Assembly: GCA_024349245.1 (NCBI GenBank)
Contig: JALDNG010000715.1
Span: 28,809 to 92,808, forward strand
Direction of reading: 5' to 3'
DNA: 64,000 nt
Source of the DNA: Neodontobutis hainanensis
Taxonomy: Eukaryota; Chordata; Actinopteri; Gobiiformes; Odontobutidae
This document shows, one piece after another, positions 10,801-22,640 of this stretch. Both the position numbers and the translations under genes were made by a program. Numbering within the stretch: the stretch's first letter is position 1; each line of letters starts with the position of its first letter. A model generated the notes under the pieces. It saw nothing but the letters and a program-made list of their open reading frames with translations, made no database searches and was not told the origin of the DNA.

Positions 10801-13800
10801 GTGTGGACAGGATGCTTTGAGCATATAGACTTCCATATATGGACACACTGCTTTGCTGTCCAGGAAACATCTGTTTTTACTATGAATGTATTCTGGGATT
10901 GGTAGATGCACCATTACCATGTAAGGTCACACTGCCATTGTATATAAACTGTGCGTTCACAATAAAGCTTTGAGAAGGAGAAGAACAGAACCACGAAACC
11001 AGCGTGTTGCCTTTTGTCTCTTTCTCCCACTGATCAGTGTCTGTAGGCATGCCGTATCGCTGTAACTGTCAGAATTCTAGAAACTGACTTAGCGGAGTAA
11101 GTTACAGGCGATACTCTGAATATGATATCATTAGTCGGCGGGATGCTGACAGTAGCCAAGCAGTAGGTACTGGGTAAAAATACGTTTGCGGGAGCAGGCT
11201 ATGGAGCCCAGCGATAGCTCGGTAGATTAGCTAATCTGTATTGGTCAAGCGGGAAGCTGACTTCGGCCGAATAAATCCTGAAAAAACATCTATCGCCTAG
11301 CTAGAGTAAAAAAAACGTTATTTCAACATTAAAACCACATATTTGACATCAAAGCCAAAAACCAAAGTTTTACAGACACGCACAAAGATGGAGATTGGAT
11401 TTGGTCTGACCTTTGACGGGTCTATTGGACTGTAACCGCTACAAAATCCCATAAACTGGGTCTCATTCTGCTCATAAAGGTCCAGGGAATAATATCCAGT
11501 TAAATAATTAGGTCCTTAAGATATGTTAGAGTCTCTAAGGCACAAAAACTGCCGAAAAGTATTCCCAACTTGAAATCAGCTGCGACACTTTATGTTGTTT
11601 CTTTTGTAAATAAAAAACATCATTCCTTTTCTACCACAGAAAAAAAGCTAATAAAATGCTACCAGGAAGTGTTAGCATTAGATTGACACCTTGTTTGACA
11701 CCTCTCTGTTCTCTCCTTTTCTCTTTCTAATGCTGTTGGAGCCTTGAAAACACTAAATTGCAGTGCTATGACCAATGTTTATAGTTTGCAGTGTGTTTTT
11801 ATGTGTGGATATTATTCAAAAATATATATTTTGTCCCAAAACACTAATTTTGACTATTTTCATATGTAAATATGCCAATTATTATGGAATATTATTTTTA
11901 ATAACTAATATAGTTACACTGTGTAAATTCAGGTTCCTCTAGGTGTAATCTTTCAGAAGAGCCCTCATTGAAGTCTTGGGTTGAAGCATTCAGAACTTAT
12001 TGCACTTTTTCCAAATGTGTTAGTTTGATAAGATGAATAAATCATTTTAGTGGAATAAAGCGCCTAGATTAACCAACATTAAAACTGCTGTAAAATACTA
12101 ATTTTTATAGATATTCATTTCAAATTTGAAATGTGAGTAGTCATCCAGTAATTATTTTGGCCCACAGTGTGTTTTAGTCCTCAACTACCTGCTGAAGCTT
12201 CAGACACTTTTATTTTCACTAAATATTTTAGGCGAGCACACAAAAAGTTATTTTTTTGTGTGTTCCAAAGTGTATAAAATTTTATCAGTAATACTTAGAC
12301 AGATTCTGACTGCTCTGAGTGAAACTAGAGATTGTTACCTTTACAAAGAGCCAACACTTGTATTTAAATTCCAGGGGGTTCAATAACAGCAATCGTTTTA
12401 ATTTGGAGAGGTCCCATTACACACAATACAGCCAAAATGACCAAAAGTATGAACAGGTTTTTAATGCTGATTAATTTTTATGTTGCACTTTGAGATTTGG
12501 TTTTAAAACAAAAAGTGCATTACAAAGAAAATGTATTATTATTATTATTCTTAGTTTCTGTTGTCAATATTATTTAAAAAGAGAAACACAATTGTTTTAA
12601 AATAAATGGCTTCACCCAACCACTTACTATGAGTGAAAGAAAAGTTTTTGTGGTATCAGCCACATTCTCAAAAAAATGGCCCCAAAAAAAATCTCACATT
12701 CTGCTAGGGTAAGTAAAGTTACGAGCACAACTGTATAACCCTTTGGTGCTGTTGGATCTTGGGTTTCCTGGGTCCTGGGTTTTAAACAGGTTTTAGTTGG
12801 TCTTGACCAGTCTTCCTCTTTAATCCTCAGAGGTGCTGTCGGGTCCTGCTCTGGACTCTCTTGGTCCTGTTGGTCCTGGTCACAGTAACGGCTGCAACAG
12901 TCACTGCTCTGTATTTGAACCACATCCCTCTGCCTCTGCTCTCGGACAGGTAACTTTCACCTGGACAAATCACATTCTCACCTGTGCAGGTTACATTCAC
13001 CTGGACAGTTCAGGGTGCACAATCTTCAGAACTGACCCAGTCTTTTTTTCTCCAGGTTCTCCTCTGATTCCCTTGGTCCTGGATTTGGATCTAAACCCAG
13101 CCTCAGCTCCAGATCAGGTTCTGGTCTGGCCTCAGAGGTTCTAGACCCAGTCCTGGTCTCTCAGGTCCAGGTTCTAAAAATGTGCCCAGATCTGAGTCAG
13201 AACCTTCTTCAACTCGAGGCTATGCACTCGTCACTGCTTACGGCTTTGACCAATCAGGATGAAGCACAGAGAGAGGGGCGGGGCCTGGCATTGACTAGTC
13301 ACAATGCAGACCACGCCCGCCAAATGAGGAAAGAGGCGGAGTTCCTGCGCAAGGAGGCGGAGTATCTGAAAAAAGAGGCGGGGTCTCTTCAGAAGGAGGT
13401 GGAGTCTCTGAGGAGGAGCCAGGAGAACATTTTACAGGTTCTCATTTAAAACAAAAGAAACAATATTAAAACAGTAAAACAGTTCCATTAGAACTGGTCT
13501 AACTCTAAAACCATGTGTCTGTTTCAGGTCCTGTCCAGTTTCCAGAAGTCTGTAATGAAGCCAAACCCACAAACAGGTTAGTCTGAGTCACAGATGAGTC
13601 TTTTTAATTCATTGTGTTTAAAGCTGACCTCGGCAGGTCTGGCAGTTTCTAAGCTGTTTTTGTTTGTATTTTTCCTTTAAAGCTTCGGTGTAATGTTAAA
13701 AAACACAGTTGTAAAAAATTCACTGGTTATGATGAGCGTCTCCCTGCTTTCCACTCTTCCCCGTTTCTATGCCTTTGCTTCTTTTTCGCCGGTTCTGCCA

Positions 13801-16800
13801 CGATGTGTAAGACTGACTGGGGCGAGTGTTATGTGTTGTTAAGCAGATTGTTTCCCGCAAGACTTCTTGACTTGAAGAGACGGTCTCAAGCTGGTTCTTG
13901 CATGCATGTTTCTTTAGTTAAGAGGCACTAGAGTGGTATACAAGTCTCTTTCTGTTTCTGTGTCCACCTCTGACCTCTGTTCCTGTCCTGGTCTGGTCCT
14001 GGTTCTGGTCTGGTCCTGGTCCGGTCTAGTTCGTCCCAGAGACTGCAGTGACCTGTTAAAGTCTGGAGTGACGTCAGATGGAGTTTATTCCATTTATCCT
14101 CCTCATGAACCGAACGGCTTCATGGTCTACTGCGACATGAGCACGGACGGAGGCGGCTGGACGGTAAGACCCACTAAAACCAGGTCTAATCCACCTTGAA
14201 CTAGGTCCAATCCATTCTAGAGCCAAGCCTAATCCATCAAGAACCAGATCTAATCCACCTCGAACCAGGTTTTATCCATCTAGAACCAGGTCTAATCCAC
14301 ATAGAACCAGATCTAATCCACCTCGAACCAGGTTTTATCCATCTAGAACCAGGTCTAATCCACATAGAACCAGATCTAATCCATCTAGAACCAGATCTAA
14401 TCCACCTCAAACCACGTATAATCCATCTAGAACCAGATCTAATCCATCTAGAACCAGATCTAATCCACCTCAAACCAGGTCCAATCCACCTAGAACCAGA
14501 TCTAATCCACCTCAAACCAGTTCCAATTCACTTAGATCCAGATCTAATTCATCTAGAGCCAAGTCTAATCCATCTAGAACGAGGTCCAATCCACCTAGAA
14601 CCAGGTCTAATCTACTTCAAACCAGGTCTTATCCATCTAGAACCAGATCTAATCCACCTCAAACCATGGGTCCAATCCACCTAGAACCAGATCTAATCCA
14701 CCTCGAACCAGGTCCAATCCACCTAGAACCAGATCTAATCCACCTCGAACCAGGTCCAATCCAGCTCGAACCAGATATAATCCACCTTGAACAATGTCTG
14801 ATCCATCTAGAGCCAAGTCTAATCCATCTAGAACCAGGTCTAATCCACCTAGAACAAGCATGGACAAAGACAGCTGAGAGCAGTCCCTCAGTCTAATACA
14901 GCTGTAGAGTCCATGTGAAATCTTTGTAGAATCAAGTGAAATCCAAGTAAAACCAGGAAAACTCCATATTTAAATACGTAGAAACCCTATTTAATCCAAA
15001 TTTGCAAAAAATCCACTAAAATAAGGTTAAAAAACAGGTTTAATCTGAGTAAAACCAGGGAAACTAGAACCAGATAAAACCAGTTCAGCTCCATGTAAAA
15101 TAAAATAAAATAAAATCCCTCTTAAACCAGTTCCACTCCTTAGGTGATCCAGAGACGGGAGGATGGTTCTGTGGACTTTTTCAGAGGATGGGACGCCTAC
15201 AGAGACGGCTTTGGACAAACATCAGGAGAACATTGGCTCGGTACAGACTTCCTCTTTAGTCCTGGTTCTGTAGTCCTGTCTTTTGTCCTGTTTTTAGTCC
15301 TGTCTTTAGTCTTTAGTCCTGGTTCTTTAGTCCTGTCTTTAGTCTTTACTCCTGGTCTTTAGTCCTGGTCTTTAGTTCTGTTTAGTCCTGTCTTTTGTCC
15401 TGTTTTTAGTCCTGTCTTTAGTCTTTAGTCCTGGTTCTTTAGTTCTGTTTAGTCCTGTCTTTTGTCCTGTTTTTAGTCCTGTCTTTAGTCTTTAGTCCTG
15501 GTTCTTTAGTCCTGTCTTTGGTCTTTAGTCCTGGTCTTTAGTCCTGGTCTTTAGTCTTTAGTCCTGGTCTTTAGTCCTGGTCTTTAGTCCTGGTCTTTAG
15601 TCTTTAGTCCTGTTTTTAGTCCTGGTCTTTAGTCTTTAGTCCTGTTTTTAGTCCTGTCTTTAATCTTTAGTCCTGTCTTTAGTCCTGGTTCTTTAGTTCT
15701 GTTTAGTTCTGTCTTTTGTCCTGTTTTTAGTCCTGTATTTAGTCTTTAGTCCTGGTCTTTAGTCCTGGTCTTAAGTCCTGTCTTGTTTTTAGTTTTGGTC
15801 TTTAGTCTTTTGTCCTGTCTTTAGTCCTTGTTTTTAGTCCTATTTTTAGTCCTGTCTTTAGTCCTGTCTTTTGTCCTTGTTTTTAGTTCTGGTCGTTAGT
15901 CCTTGTTTTTAGTTCTGGTCTTTAGTCCTTGTTTTTTTAGTCCTTGTTTTTAGTTCTGGTCTTTAGTTCTGGTCTTTAGTTCTGGTCTTTAGTCCTGTCT
16001 TTAGTCCTGTCTTTAGTCCTGTCTTTAGTCCTGTCTTTAGTCCTGTCTTTAGTCCTGTCTTTAGTCTTTAGATGATGGGGCGGCAGTAGCTCAGTGGATA
16101 GAACAATGTAAGTCGCTTTGGATAAAAGCGTCAAATAAATGAATAAATGTAAATGTAAACGTAGTCCTGGTTTTCAGTCCTGGTCTTTACTCTTGTCTTT
16201 AGTCCAGTCTTCCTCCTAGTTGTCAGTCTCTGAGCCTGGTCCTGGTTGGTCTTCCTCAGGTCTACAGAAGATCTTTGCTCTCACTGGTTCTGGAGGGCAC
16301 GAGCTGAGGATTGACATGTCGGACTTCGAGAACACCACGGCCTTCGCTCAGTACTCCGAGTTCTCGGTGGGTCTGGACTCTGTGAACCCTGGTGAGGACG
16401 GGTACCCGCTGTTCGTGGATGGGTTCTCGGGGACAGCCGGTAAGTTCAGAACTGGGTTTTTATCAGGACTTTGGTCGTACATTAACCTTGTTTCTGTTCA
16501 GCAGAATCTTTGAGTAAGGTTAGACCTCAGACCTGAGAACTCCTATAAATCCCTCTAAACCCTGAGTCCTAAACCCGGTCTGATTCTGGTTTACAGGAGA
16601 TTCTCTGCTGAAGCACTCAGGGATGCGGTTCACGACCAGGGACCGGGACCAGGACTTGTCCGAGACCAACTGTGCGGGCTTTTATCATGGTGCGTGGTGG
16701 TACCGCAGCTGCCACAGCTCCAACCTGAACGGACTCTACCTCAGTGGCTCCCACGCCTCCTACGCCGATGGCATTGAGTGGAGCAGCTGGACCGGCTGGC

Positions 16801-16925
16801 AGTATTCCCTCAGGACCGCTGAGATGAAGACCAGACCTAGACCAGAGCAGGACCCAGAAAACAGAGCAGAACCCACAGAACAGACCAGAGAGCAGAGGAC
16901 TGAACCAGGACAAAACCAGGACTGA
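7833..16925 (+). CDS. fibcd1: Fibrinogen C domain-containing protein 1 (chitin/acetyl-group receptor)
   Basis: Known role: a homotetrameric type II plasma-membrane lectin that binds acetylated ligands such as chitin. Eight exons join in phase to 456 codons (human is about 460): 7833-7913, 12831-12949, 13056-13437, 13528-13576, 14030-14163, 15144-15240, 16260-16439 and 16597-16925. Order: cytosolic tail with the family motif NDRW; membrane segment about 32-54; stalk with Cys110 and a heptad coiled coil; fibrinogen domain about 212-424. Seen in that domain: Cys216/Cys245 and Cys373/Cys386 pairs, the calcium motif DRDQD (363-367), and the ligand-pocket residues Tyr377, His387, Tyr403 and Ala404. 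An acceptor AG directly precedes the first ATG, so an upstream 5' UTR exon is implied. ATGs at 7833, 7839 and 7842 compete; 7842 matches the family start best. The C-terminus is extended by about 25 residues. Intron 1 is 4.9 kb and full of LINE debris. Confidence 0.95.
8296..8602 (-). mobile_element. Internally deleted RTE/Rex3 LINE
   Basis: About 60 bp matching the RT region at 19852-19905 (CAACATCCAGAGACTTGAGG) is fused near 8357 to the 5' UTR region matching 22400-22620 (GCGCCATACCGGGCGACGT). Roughly 2.5 kb of intervening RT and endonuclease sequence is absent. It lies in fibcd1 intron 1. Confidence 0.8.
8603..9555. other. Unassigned intronic sequence of fibcd1
   Basis: AT-rich sequence without convincing coding potential or a recognised repeat. 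Only short random ORFs were seen. Confidence 0.5.
9560..10345 (+). mobile_element. L2-type LINE fragment (RT C-terminal half)
   Basis: Translated pieces in shifting frames give ADDTQLYIKV, IKTWMSQNFLQLN, FFHLRNIAKL, VNVFVSSRLDYCNALL and a downstream thumb-like region. These are typical of L2-type RT after the catalytic box. Several frameshifts are present, so it is a dead copy. It lies in fibcd1 intron 1 in the same orientation as the gene. Confidence 0.8.
10680..11035 (+). mobile_element. Possible LTR
   Basis: A TATA-like TATATAAACTG near 10938 is followed by AATAAAGC near 10961 and a T-rich stretch, a layout like U3-R-U5. No clear terminal TG/CA pair with a target duplication was found, so the boundaries are guesses. 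It could be unrelated AT-rich intron. Confidence 0.25.
11036..12820. other. Unassigned distal part of fibcd1 intron 1
   Basis: No coding segment, array or recognised element was identified. The sequence is AT-rich with short homopolymers. The intron ends at a CTCAG acceptor at 12830. Confidence 0.5.
14171..14862. repeat. About 20-bp tandem array in fibcd1 intron 5
   Basis: About 34 degenerate copies built from AACCAGATCTAATCCACCT or the variant AACCAGGTTTTATCCATCT. The array begins directly after the donor of exon 5 (14163). Open frames on both strands here follow from the repeat unit. Confidence 0.9.
15245..16078. repeat. (TTTAGTCCTGGTC)n-like array in fibcd1 intron 6
   Basis: Degenerate 12-14-bp units of TTTAGTCCTGTC / TTTAGTCCTGGTC fill the intron starting right after the donor of exon 6 at 15240. 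The pyrimidine-rich strand is the gene's sense strand. Confidence 0.9.
16079..16158 (+). mobile_element. tRNA-derived SINE, internally deleted
   Basis: The head (GGCGGCAGTAGCTCAGTGGA) is joined directly to the tail (GAACAATGTAAGTCGCTTTG). The B-box and central body are missing. It sits inside the intron 6 array, so it postdates part of that array. Confidence 0.8.
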
Positions 16926-17280
16926 ACCAGGACAAAACTGGTTCTAAACCAGGACTAAACCGGGTCTAAACCAGGTCTAAACCAGGACAAAAGCAGGTTT
17001 AAACCAGGACTGAACCAGGACAAAACCATGACTGAACCAGGACAAAACTGGTTCTAAACCAGGACTAAACCGGGACAAAAGCAGGACTAAACCAGGACTA
17101 AACCGTGTCTAAACCATGACTGAACCAGGACAAAACTGGTTCTAAACCAGGACTAAACCGGGTCTAAATCATGACTGAACCAGGACAAAACTGGTTCTAA
17201 ACTGGGACTAAACCGGGTCTAAATCATGACTGAACCAGGACAAAACTGGTTCTAAACTGGGACTAAACCAGGTCTATAAA
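16900..17280. repeat. AACCAGGACTAAACC-type array overlapping the fibcd1 stop codon
   Basis: Tandem words AACCAGGACAAAAC, AACCAGGACTAAACC and GGGTCTAAA run from the last codons of fibcd1 into its 3' UTR. The TGA stop at 16923-16925 is itself part of one repeat (CAGGACTGAACCAGG). Confidence 0.9.
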
Positions 17281-17322
17281 TACAGATTAAATGTTTAGTG
17301 ATAGTTTTATGATTATTATTTG

Positions 17323-17354
<32 letters not shown>

Positions 17355-17387
17355 TTTCTGTGTTTTGTATAAATCTGATGAAATTTG

Positions 17388-17397
17388 AATAAATAAA
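17388..17397 (+). terminator. fibcd1 polyadenylation signal
   Basis: Overlapping AATAAATAAA about 460 bp after the stop codon, downstream of a (GAT)n tract at 17322-17354. Confidence 0.65.
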
Positions 17398-19088
17398 GTC
17401 TTAAAAATCTAAAGAGCAGTCTCAGAACAGTTCCTTTACAAATTGTTAGATCCAGAAATATTTGAACAGCGACACAATAAAAAAAAGGTTGAAGTAAAAG
17501 CATCTGGACTCCAGAATTTAGTCCAGATGCTTTTACAAGGGAAATAAAGGAATGCATTAAAAGGAAAAAAAACAAGCCTTTAAAGTAGGAGACGGGGCCG
17601 GAGTCAGAGCTGCACAGAAGGGCCTAAACCAGCAACTAAGAACAGCACGGCTGCAGCCCAGGGACCGGACAGAACAAGGCTGTCCAGCTCCAATTCAAAG
17701 AGACTGTGGGACTCTATTAGAGGCATGACCAATATGGCCAGAGGTAGGAAGGCTTTGTCTGCCCACAACGAGAGGGAAAAAGCTAACAAACTAAAAAACT
17801 TTTATCTGAGATTTGAAACTGATAATTATAGTGAATGTTGTATATGTAGACTGTAATGAACATGAGAACAGAACTGTAATTCACTCTCAGTCTGTTATAA
17901 AAGTTTTTAAAAGCATAAATACAAAAAAAGCAACTAGGCCAGATAATATGTCCACTTTTCTTCTAAAAACATTTGTAGATGAGCTCTCACCAGTTTGGCA
18001 CAGACTCTTTCAGCTCTCTGTTGACACACACTCAGTGCCGGAGCTCTGGAAAAAACCATCATAATTCCAGTTCCAAAAACGGCATTTCCCCAGGTGAACA
18101 ATGACTATCGTCCTGTTGCCCTCACCTCTAATGTTATCAATGCACTGGATAGACTTTTATTACAGGTATTATCCATGGAGATAGAGCCAGCCCTTGATCG
18201 TTTACAGTTTGCGTTACACTAAGAACCGTAGCACAAACAACGCAATCTCAACATTAATGCATCAGGCTTTGAAACATAGAAAATCCTGCTTCATATGCTA
18301 GGTTGCTTTTTATTGATTTTAGTTCTGCTTTTAACTCCATCCAACCAAACATTCTTCTCAATAAATTAGTTCAGCTGAATGTGAACCCTTTTTTAATCAA
18401 ATTGTACCATTCCTTTCTTTCAAATCGATCATCCATCCATCCATCTTCTACCGCTTATCCGGGGCCGGGTCGCAGGGGCAGCAGTCTAAGCAGAGAAGCC
18501 CAGACTTCCCTCTCCCCAGACACTTCCTCCAGCTCTTCCGGGGGGATACCGAGGCGTTCCCAGGCCAGCCGAGAGACATAGTCCCTCCAGCGTGTCCTAG
18601 GTCTTCCCTGAGGTCTCCTCCCGGTGGGACATGCCCGGAACACCTCCCTAGGGAGGCGTCCGGGAGGCATCCGAAACAGACGCCCGAGCCACCTCAGCTG
18701 GCTCCTCTCGATGTGAAGGAGCAGCGGCTCTACTTTGAGCTCCTCCCGAGTGACAGGGCTCCTCACCCTATCTCTAAGGGAGCGCCCCGCCACTCTGCGG
18801 AGAAGGCTCATTTCGGCTCATTTCTTGTTCTTTCGGTCATGACCCAAAGCTCATGACCATAGGTGAGAGTAGGAACGTAGATCGACTGATAAATCGAGAG
18901 CTTTGCCTTACAGCTCAGCTCCTTCTTCACCACGACAGACCGGTACATCAACCGCATCACTGCAGAAGCTGCACCGATCCGTCTGTCGATCTCACGCTCC
19001 TTCCTTCCATCACTCGTGAACAAGACCCCGAGATACTTAAACTCCTCCACTTGAGGCAGGAGCTCTCCACCAACCTGGAGGGGGCAAG

Positions 19089-20549
19089 TTACCTTTTCCG
19101 ACTGAGAACCATGGTCTCAGACTTGGAGGTGCTGATCCTCATCCCAGCCGCTTTACACTCGGTTGCAAACCGCCACAGTAAACATTGAAGGTCCTGGCTT
19201 GATGGAGCCAACAGGACAACATCATCTGCAAAAAGCAGAGATGAAATCCTGTGGTCCCCAAACCAGACTCCCTCCGGCCCCTGGCTGCGCCTAGAAATCC
19301 TGTCCATAAAGATAATGAACAGGACCGGTGACAAAGGGCAGCCCTGCCGGAGTCCAACATTCACCAGGAACAGGTCTGACTTACTGCCGGCAATGCGAAC
19401 CAAGCTCCTGCTCCGGTCGTACAGGGACCGGACAGCCCTTAGCAAAGGGCCCCGGACCCAATACTCCCAGAGCATCCCCCACAGGGCACCACGAGGGACA
19501 CAGTCGAATGCCTTCTCCAGATCCACAAAGCACATGTGGACTGGTTGGGCAAACTCCCATAAACCCTCCAGCACCCTGGAGAGGGTATAGAGCTGGTCCA
19601 GTGTTCCACGACCGGGACGAAAACCGCATTGTTCCTCCTGGATCTGAGGTTCGACTATCGGCCGCAATCTCCTCTCCAGTACCCTGGCGTAGACTTTCCC
19701 GGGGAGGCTGAGGAGTGTGATCCCTCTGTAGTTGGAACACACCCTCCGGTCCCCCTTCTTAAAAAGAGGGACCACCACCCCGGTCTGCCAGTCCAGAGGT
19801 ACTGTCCCCAAACGCCACGCGATGTTGCAGAGGCGTGTCAACCAAGACAGCCCCACAACATCCAGAGACTTGAGGTACTCAGGGCGTATCTCATCCACCC
19901 CCGGTGCCTTGCCACCGAGGAGCTTCCCAACTACCTCAGTGACTTCAGCCTGAGTGATGGACGAGTCCACCTCTGAGCCCTCAGCCTCTGCTTCCTCAGT
20001 GGAAGACGTGACGGTGGGGTTGAGGAGATCCTCGAAGTATTCCTTCCACCGTCCAACAATATCCCCAGTTGAAGTCAGCAGATTCTCACCTCCACTGTAA
20101 ACAGTGTTGGCAGGGCACTGCTTCCCCCTCCTGAGGCGCCGGACGGTTTGCCAGAATTTCTTCAAGGCCGACCGATAGTCTTTTTCCATGGCCTCACCGA
20201 ACTCCTCCCAGACCCGAGTTTTTGCCTCCACAACCACCCATGCTGCAGCCCGCTTGGCCTGCCGGTACCTATCAGCTGCCTCAGGAGTCCCACAAGCCAA
20301 CCAGGCTCGATAGGTCTCCTTCTTCAGCTTGACGGCATCCCTTACTTCCGGTGTCCACCACCGGGTTCGGGGATTGCCGCCACGACAGACACCGGAGACT
20401 TTGCGGCCACAGCTTCGAGTGGCTGCGTCGACAATGGAGGTGGAGAACATGGTCCACTCGGACTCAATGTCTCCAGTCTCCCTCGGGATCTGGTCGAAGC
20501 TCTGTCGGAGGTGGGAGTTGAAGATCTCTCTGACAGGGGACTCGGCCAA
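19089..20549 (-). CDS. Reverse transcriptase of the RTE/Rex3 LINE (frameshifted downstream)
   Basis: A 486-codon open stretch copies LINE RNA into DNA at the target site. Motifs in order are LLGGKAPGVDEIRPEYLK, FKKGDRRVCSNYRGITLL, QCGFRPGRGTLDQ, CFVDLEKAFDCVPR, LRQGCPLSPVLF and the catalytic LLFADDVVLLA. The C-terminal part continues in two other frames (19050-18808, with FKYLGVLFTSDG; 18811-18455, with QLRWLGRLFRM). At least two frameshifts therefore separate it from a working protein. The upstream endonuclease is in the same element. Confidence 0.9.
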   Translation of the reverse strand: MAESPVREIFNSHLRQSFDQIPRETGDIESEWTMFSTSIVDAATRSCGRKVSGVCRGGNPRTRWWTPEVRDAVKLKKETYRAWLACGTPEAADRYRQAKRAAAWVVVEAKTRVWEEFGEAMEKDYRSALKKFWQTVRRLRRGKQCPANTVYSGGENLLTSTGDIVGRWKEYFEDLLNPTVTSSTEEAEAEGSEVDSSITQAEVTEVVGKLLGGKAPGVDEIRPEYLKSLDVVGLSWLTRLCNIAWRLGTVPLDWQTGVVVPLFKKGDRRVCSNYRGITLLSLPGKVYARVLERRLRPIVEPQIQEEQCGFRPGRGTLDQLYTLSRVLEGLWEFAQPVHMCFVDLEKAFDCVPRGALWGMLWEYWVRGPLLRAVRSLYDRSRSLVRIAGSKSDLFLVNVGLRQGCPLSPVLFIIFMDRISRRSQGPEGVWFGDHRISSLLFADDVVLLAPSSQDLQCLLWRFATECKAAGMRISTSKSETMVLSRKR

Positions 20550-20586
20550 ACATTCTCAACAGACCCTCACAGTACGTTTGGGTCTG

Positions 20587-21440
20587 TGTTAGGGTGAGAC
20601 CTGGTTAGCGGCTAGATGTCAGTGAGGTACGACAAGTAATGATGATCTGGACTCAAGAGTTGGCATAGACCTCTGTTTTTCTTTTTATTTCTCTTTCTTT
20701 TTCAATAAATAAATTCCAAAAGTGCTAGGTGCAAAGGTGCAAAGTGCAATGGAGAAAGGATGAGCTCAGTTCTCTCCAGCAGTCAACTCTCTAAGTGGAA
20801 GTAACACAGCAACTCCTCAACAACATCTACAACAAAAAAACCTATCTTGTGGAATGATTTGAAGCAGCTTAAATACTTTCCCACTAATTGGGTAAAACCA
20901 AATCCTTCCCCCCAGGTAAGTTCCTTAACATTAGCTTTTCTTAAAACAATGTTAATCAACTCCCAACAAATAGACCAAACAATAAACCATATTTACCCCA
21001 AAACAATTTACAAACTCTAAAACCAAATACTTAAGACTTCTTTAAAATCCCTTAATCAAAAACACTGTTAAGTTTCCTCCCCTCTCCATTCTCCTGCCTT
21101 GGCCCGGAACCTTTTTAATGTTGGTTGTTCCCCCGGGGACTCTTTTGGCCAGACACCTGGAGACAAGGAACAGAGCGGTGAGTAAAACCAACACACGGCA
21201 ACACAACCTTTACACCAAGCACACCTATTGCACATTTCTCAATTAGTTCTAATTGTTTGTTCTTATTCCAGACCGGCAGCCCATCCTCCCAAGTGCAGAT
21301 CCGCAGGTGGAACCACAAAACAATCAATAAATAATTTCTTAAAACCAACTGTGTGCAATGTCCTTTATGTGCAAATTCACGTTTGTTTAAAGTGCTGCGT
21401 GCTTCATTACAGTTCTGTAACGGACTGTCTGTTCGTTACA
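20587..21440. mobile_element. Solo LTR inserted in the RTE/Rex3 LINE
   Basis: An 854-bp block begins TGTTAGGG and ends GTTACA. It is flanked by identical 5-bp repeats GTCTG (20582-20586 and 21441-21445). Removing the block plus one repeat restores the Rex3 reading register around LGRPKRTVRV. TG/CA ends with a 5-bp duplication are standard for Gypsy or retroviral LTRs, and no internal retroelement genes remain. An AATAAATAAA lies near 20704. Which superfamily it belongs to cannot be told from this alone. Confidence 0.8.
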
Positions 21441-22640
21441 GTCTGCCAAGTCTGTCCCGCCTTCTCCCCCGCCATCGGATCCAACTCACCACCAGGTGGT
21501 GATCAGTTGACAGCTCCGCCCCTCTCTTCACCCGAGTGTCCAAGACATACGGTCGGAGGTCAGATGAAACAACTACAAAGTCGATCATCGATCTCCGGCC
21601 TAGGGTGTCCTGGTGCCACGTGCACTGATGGACACCCTTATGCTTGAACATGGTGTTCGTTATGGACAAACTGTTGCTAGCACAGAAGTCCAATAACAGA
21701 ACACCACTCGGGTTCAGATCAGGGGGGCCGTTCCTCCCAATCACGCCCCTCCAGGTGTCACTGTCGCTACCCACGTGAGCGTTGAAGTCCCCAGTAGACG
21801 ATGGAGTCCCCGGTTGGAGCACTTTCCAGCACCCTCCCAGAGACTCCAAGAAGGCCGGGTACTCTGCTCTGCCATTTGGCCCGTAAACACAAACAACAGT
21901 GAGAGACCTATCCCGACCCGAAGGCGCAGGGAAGCGACCTCTCGTTCACCGGGTGAACTCCAACACATGGCGGCTGAGCCGGGGCAATGAGCAAACCCAC
22001 ACCGGCCCGCCGCCTCTCACCGCAGGCAACTCCAGAGTAGTGGAGAGTCCAGCCTCTCTCGAGGATTTGGGTTCCAGAGCCCAAGCTGTGCACGGAGGTG
22101 AGCCCGACTATCTCTAGTCGGTATCTCTCAACCTCCCGCACAAGCTCAGGCTCCTTACCCGCCAGCGAGGTGACATTCCATGTCCCTAGAGCCAGATTCT
22201 GTGTCCGGGGATTGGGTCGCCGAGGCTCCCGCCTTCGACTGCCACCCAATCCACATTGCACCGGCCCCTAACGGTTCCTCCTGCAGGTGGTGGGCCCACG
22301 GGAGGTCGGTCCCACGTCGCTCTTTCGGGCTGAGCCCGGCCGGGCCCCGTGGGGGAAGACCCGGCCACCAGGTGCTCGCATTTGAGCCCCAACCCCGGGC
22401 CTGGCTCCAGAGTGGGGCCCCGGTTGCGCCATACCGGGCGACGTAACGGTCCTTGTTTTTAAAACGTCCATAAAGGGTTCTAAACCGCTCTTGGTCTGGC
22501 CCGTCACCTAGGACCCGTTTGCCTTGGGAGACCCTACCAGGGGCATAAAGCCCCCGACAACATAGCTCCTAGGATCATCCGGGCACTCAAACCCCTCCAC
22601 CACGATAAGGTGGCGGTTCAAGGAGGAGATCGATCACAAC

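Larger units (their letters stand above)
18428..22628 (-). mobile_element. RTE-clade (Rex3/Expander-type) LINE, near full length
   Basis: Without the 854-bp LTR insert the element is about 3.35 kb, the normal RTE size. The 5' end is near 22628. The endonuclease region (22261-21441) shows LGTWNVTSLAGKEPELV, GDFNAHVGSD and STDHHLVV. RT follows from 20549, and the 3' end at 18428 is a run of GGAT units. The flanking target duplication is ATCGATCA (18421-18428 region and 22629-22636). Lesions are few: a stop near the endonuclease/RT junction and frameshifts near 19050 and 18810. It is therefore fairly young. Confidence 0.92.

Noticed and set aside
14237..14867. ORFs of RWIRSGS and LDLVLGG type in fibcd1 intron 5
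   Set aside because: Simple translations of a 20-bp intronic array lying between two well-supported fibcd1 exons.
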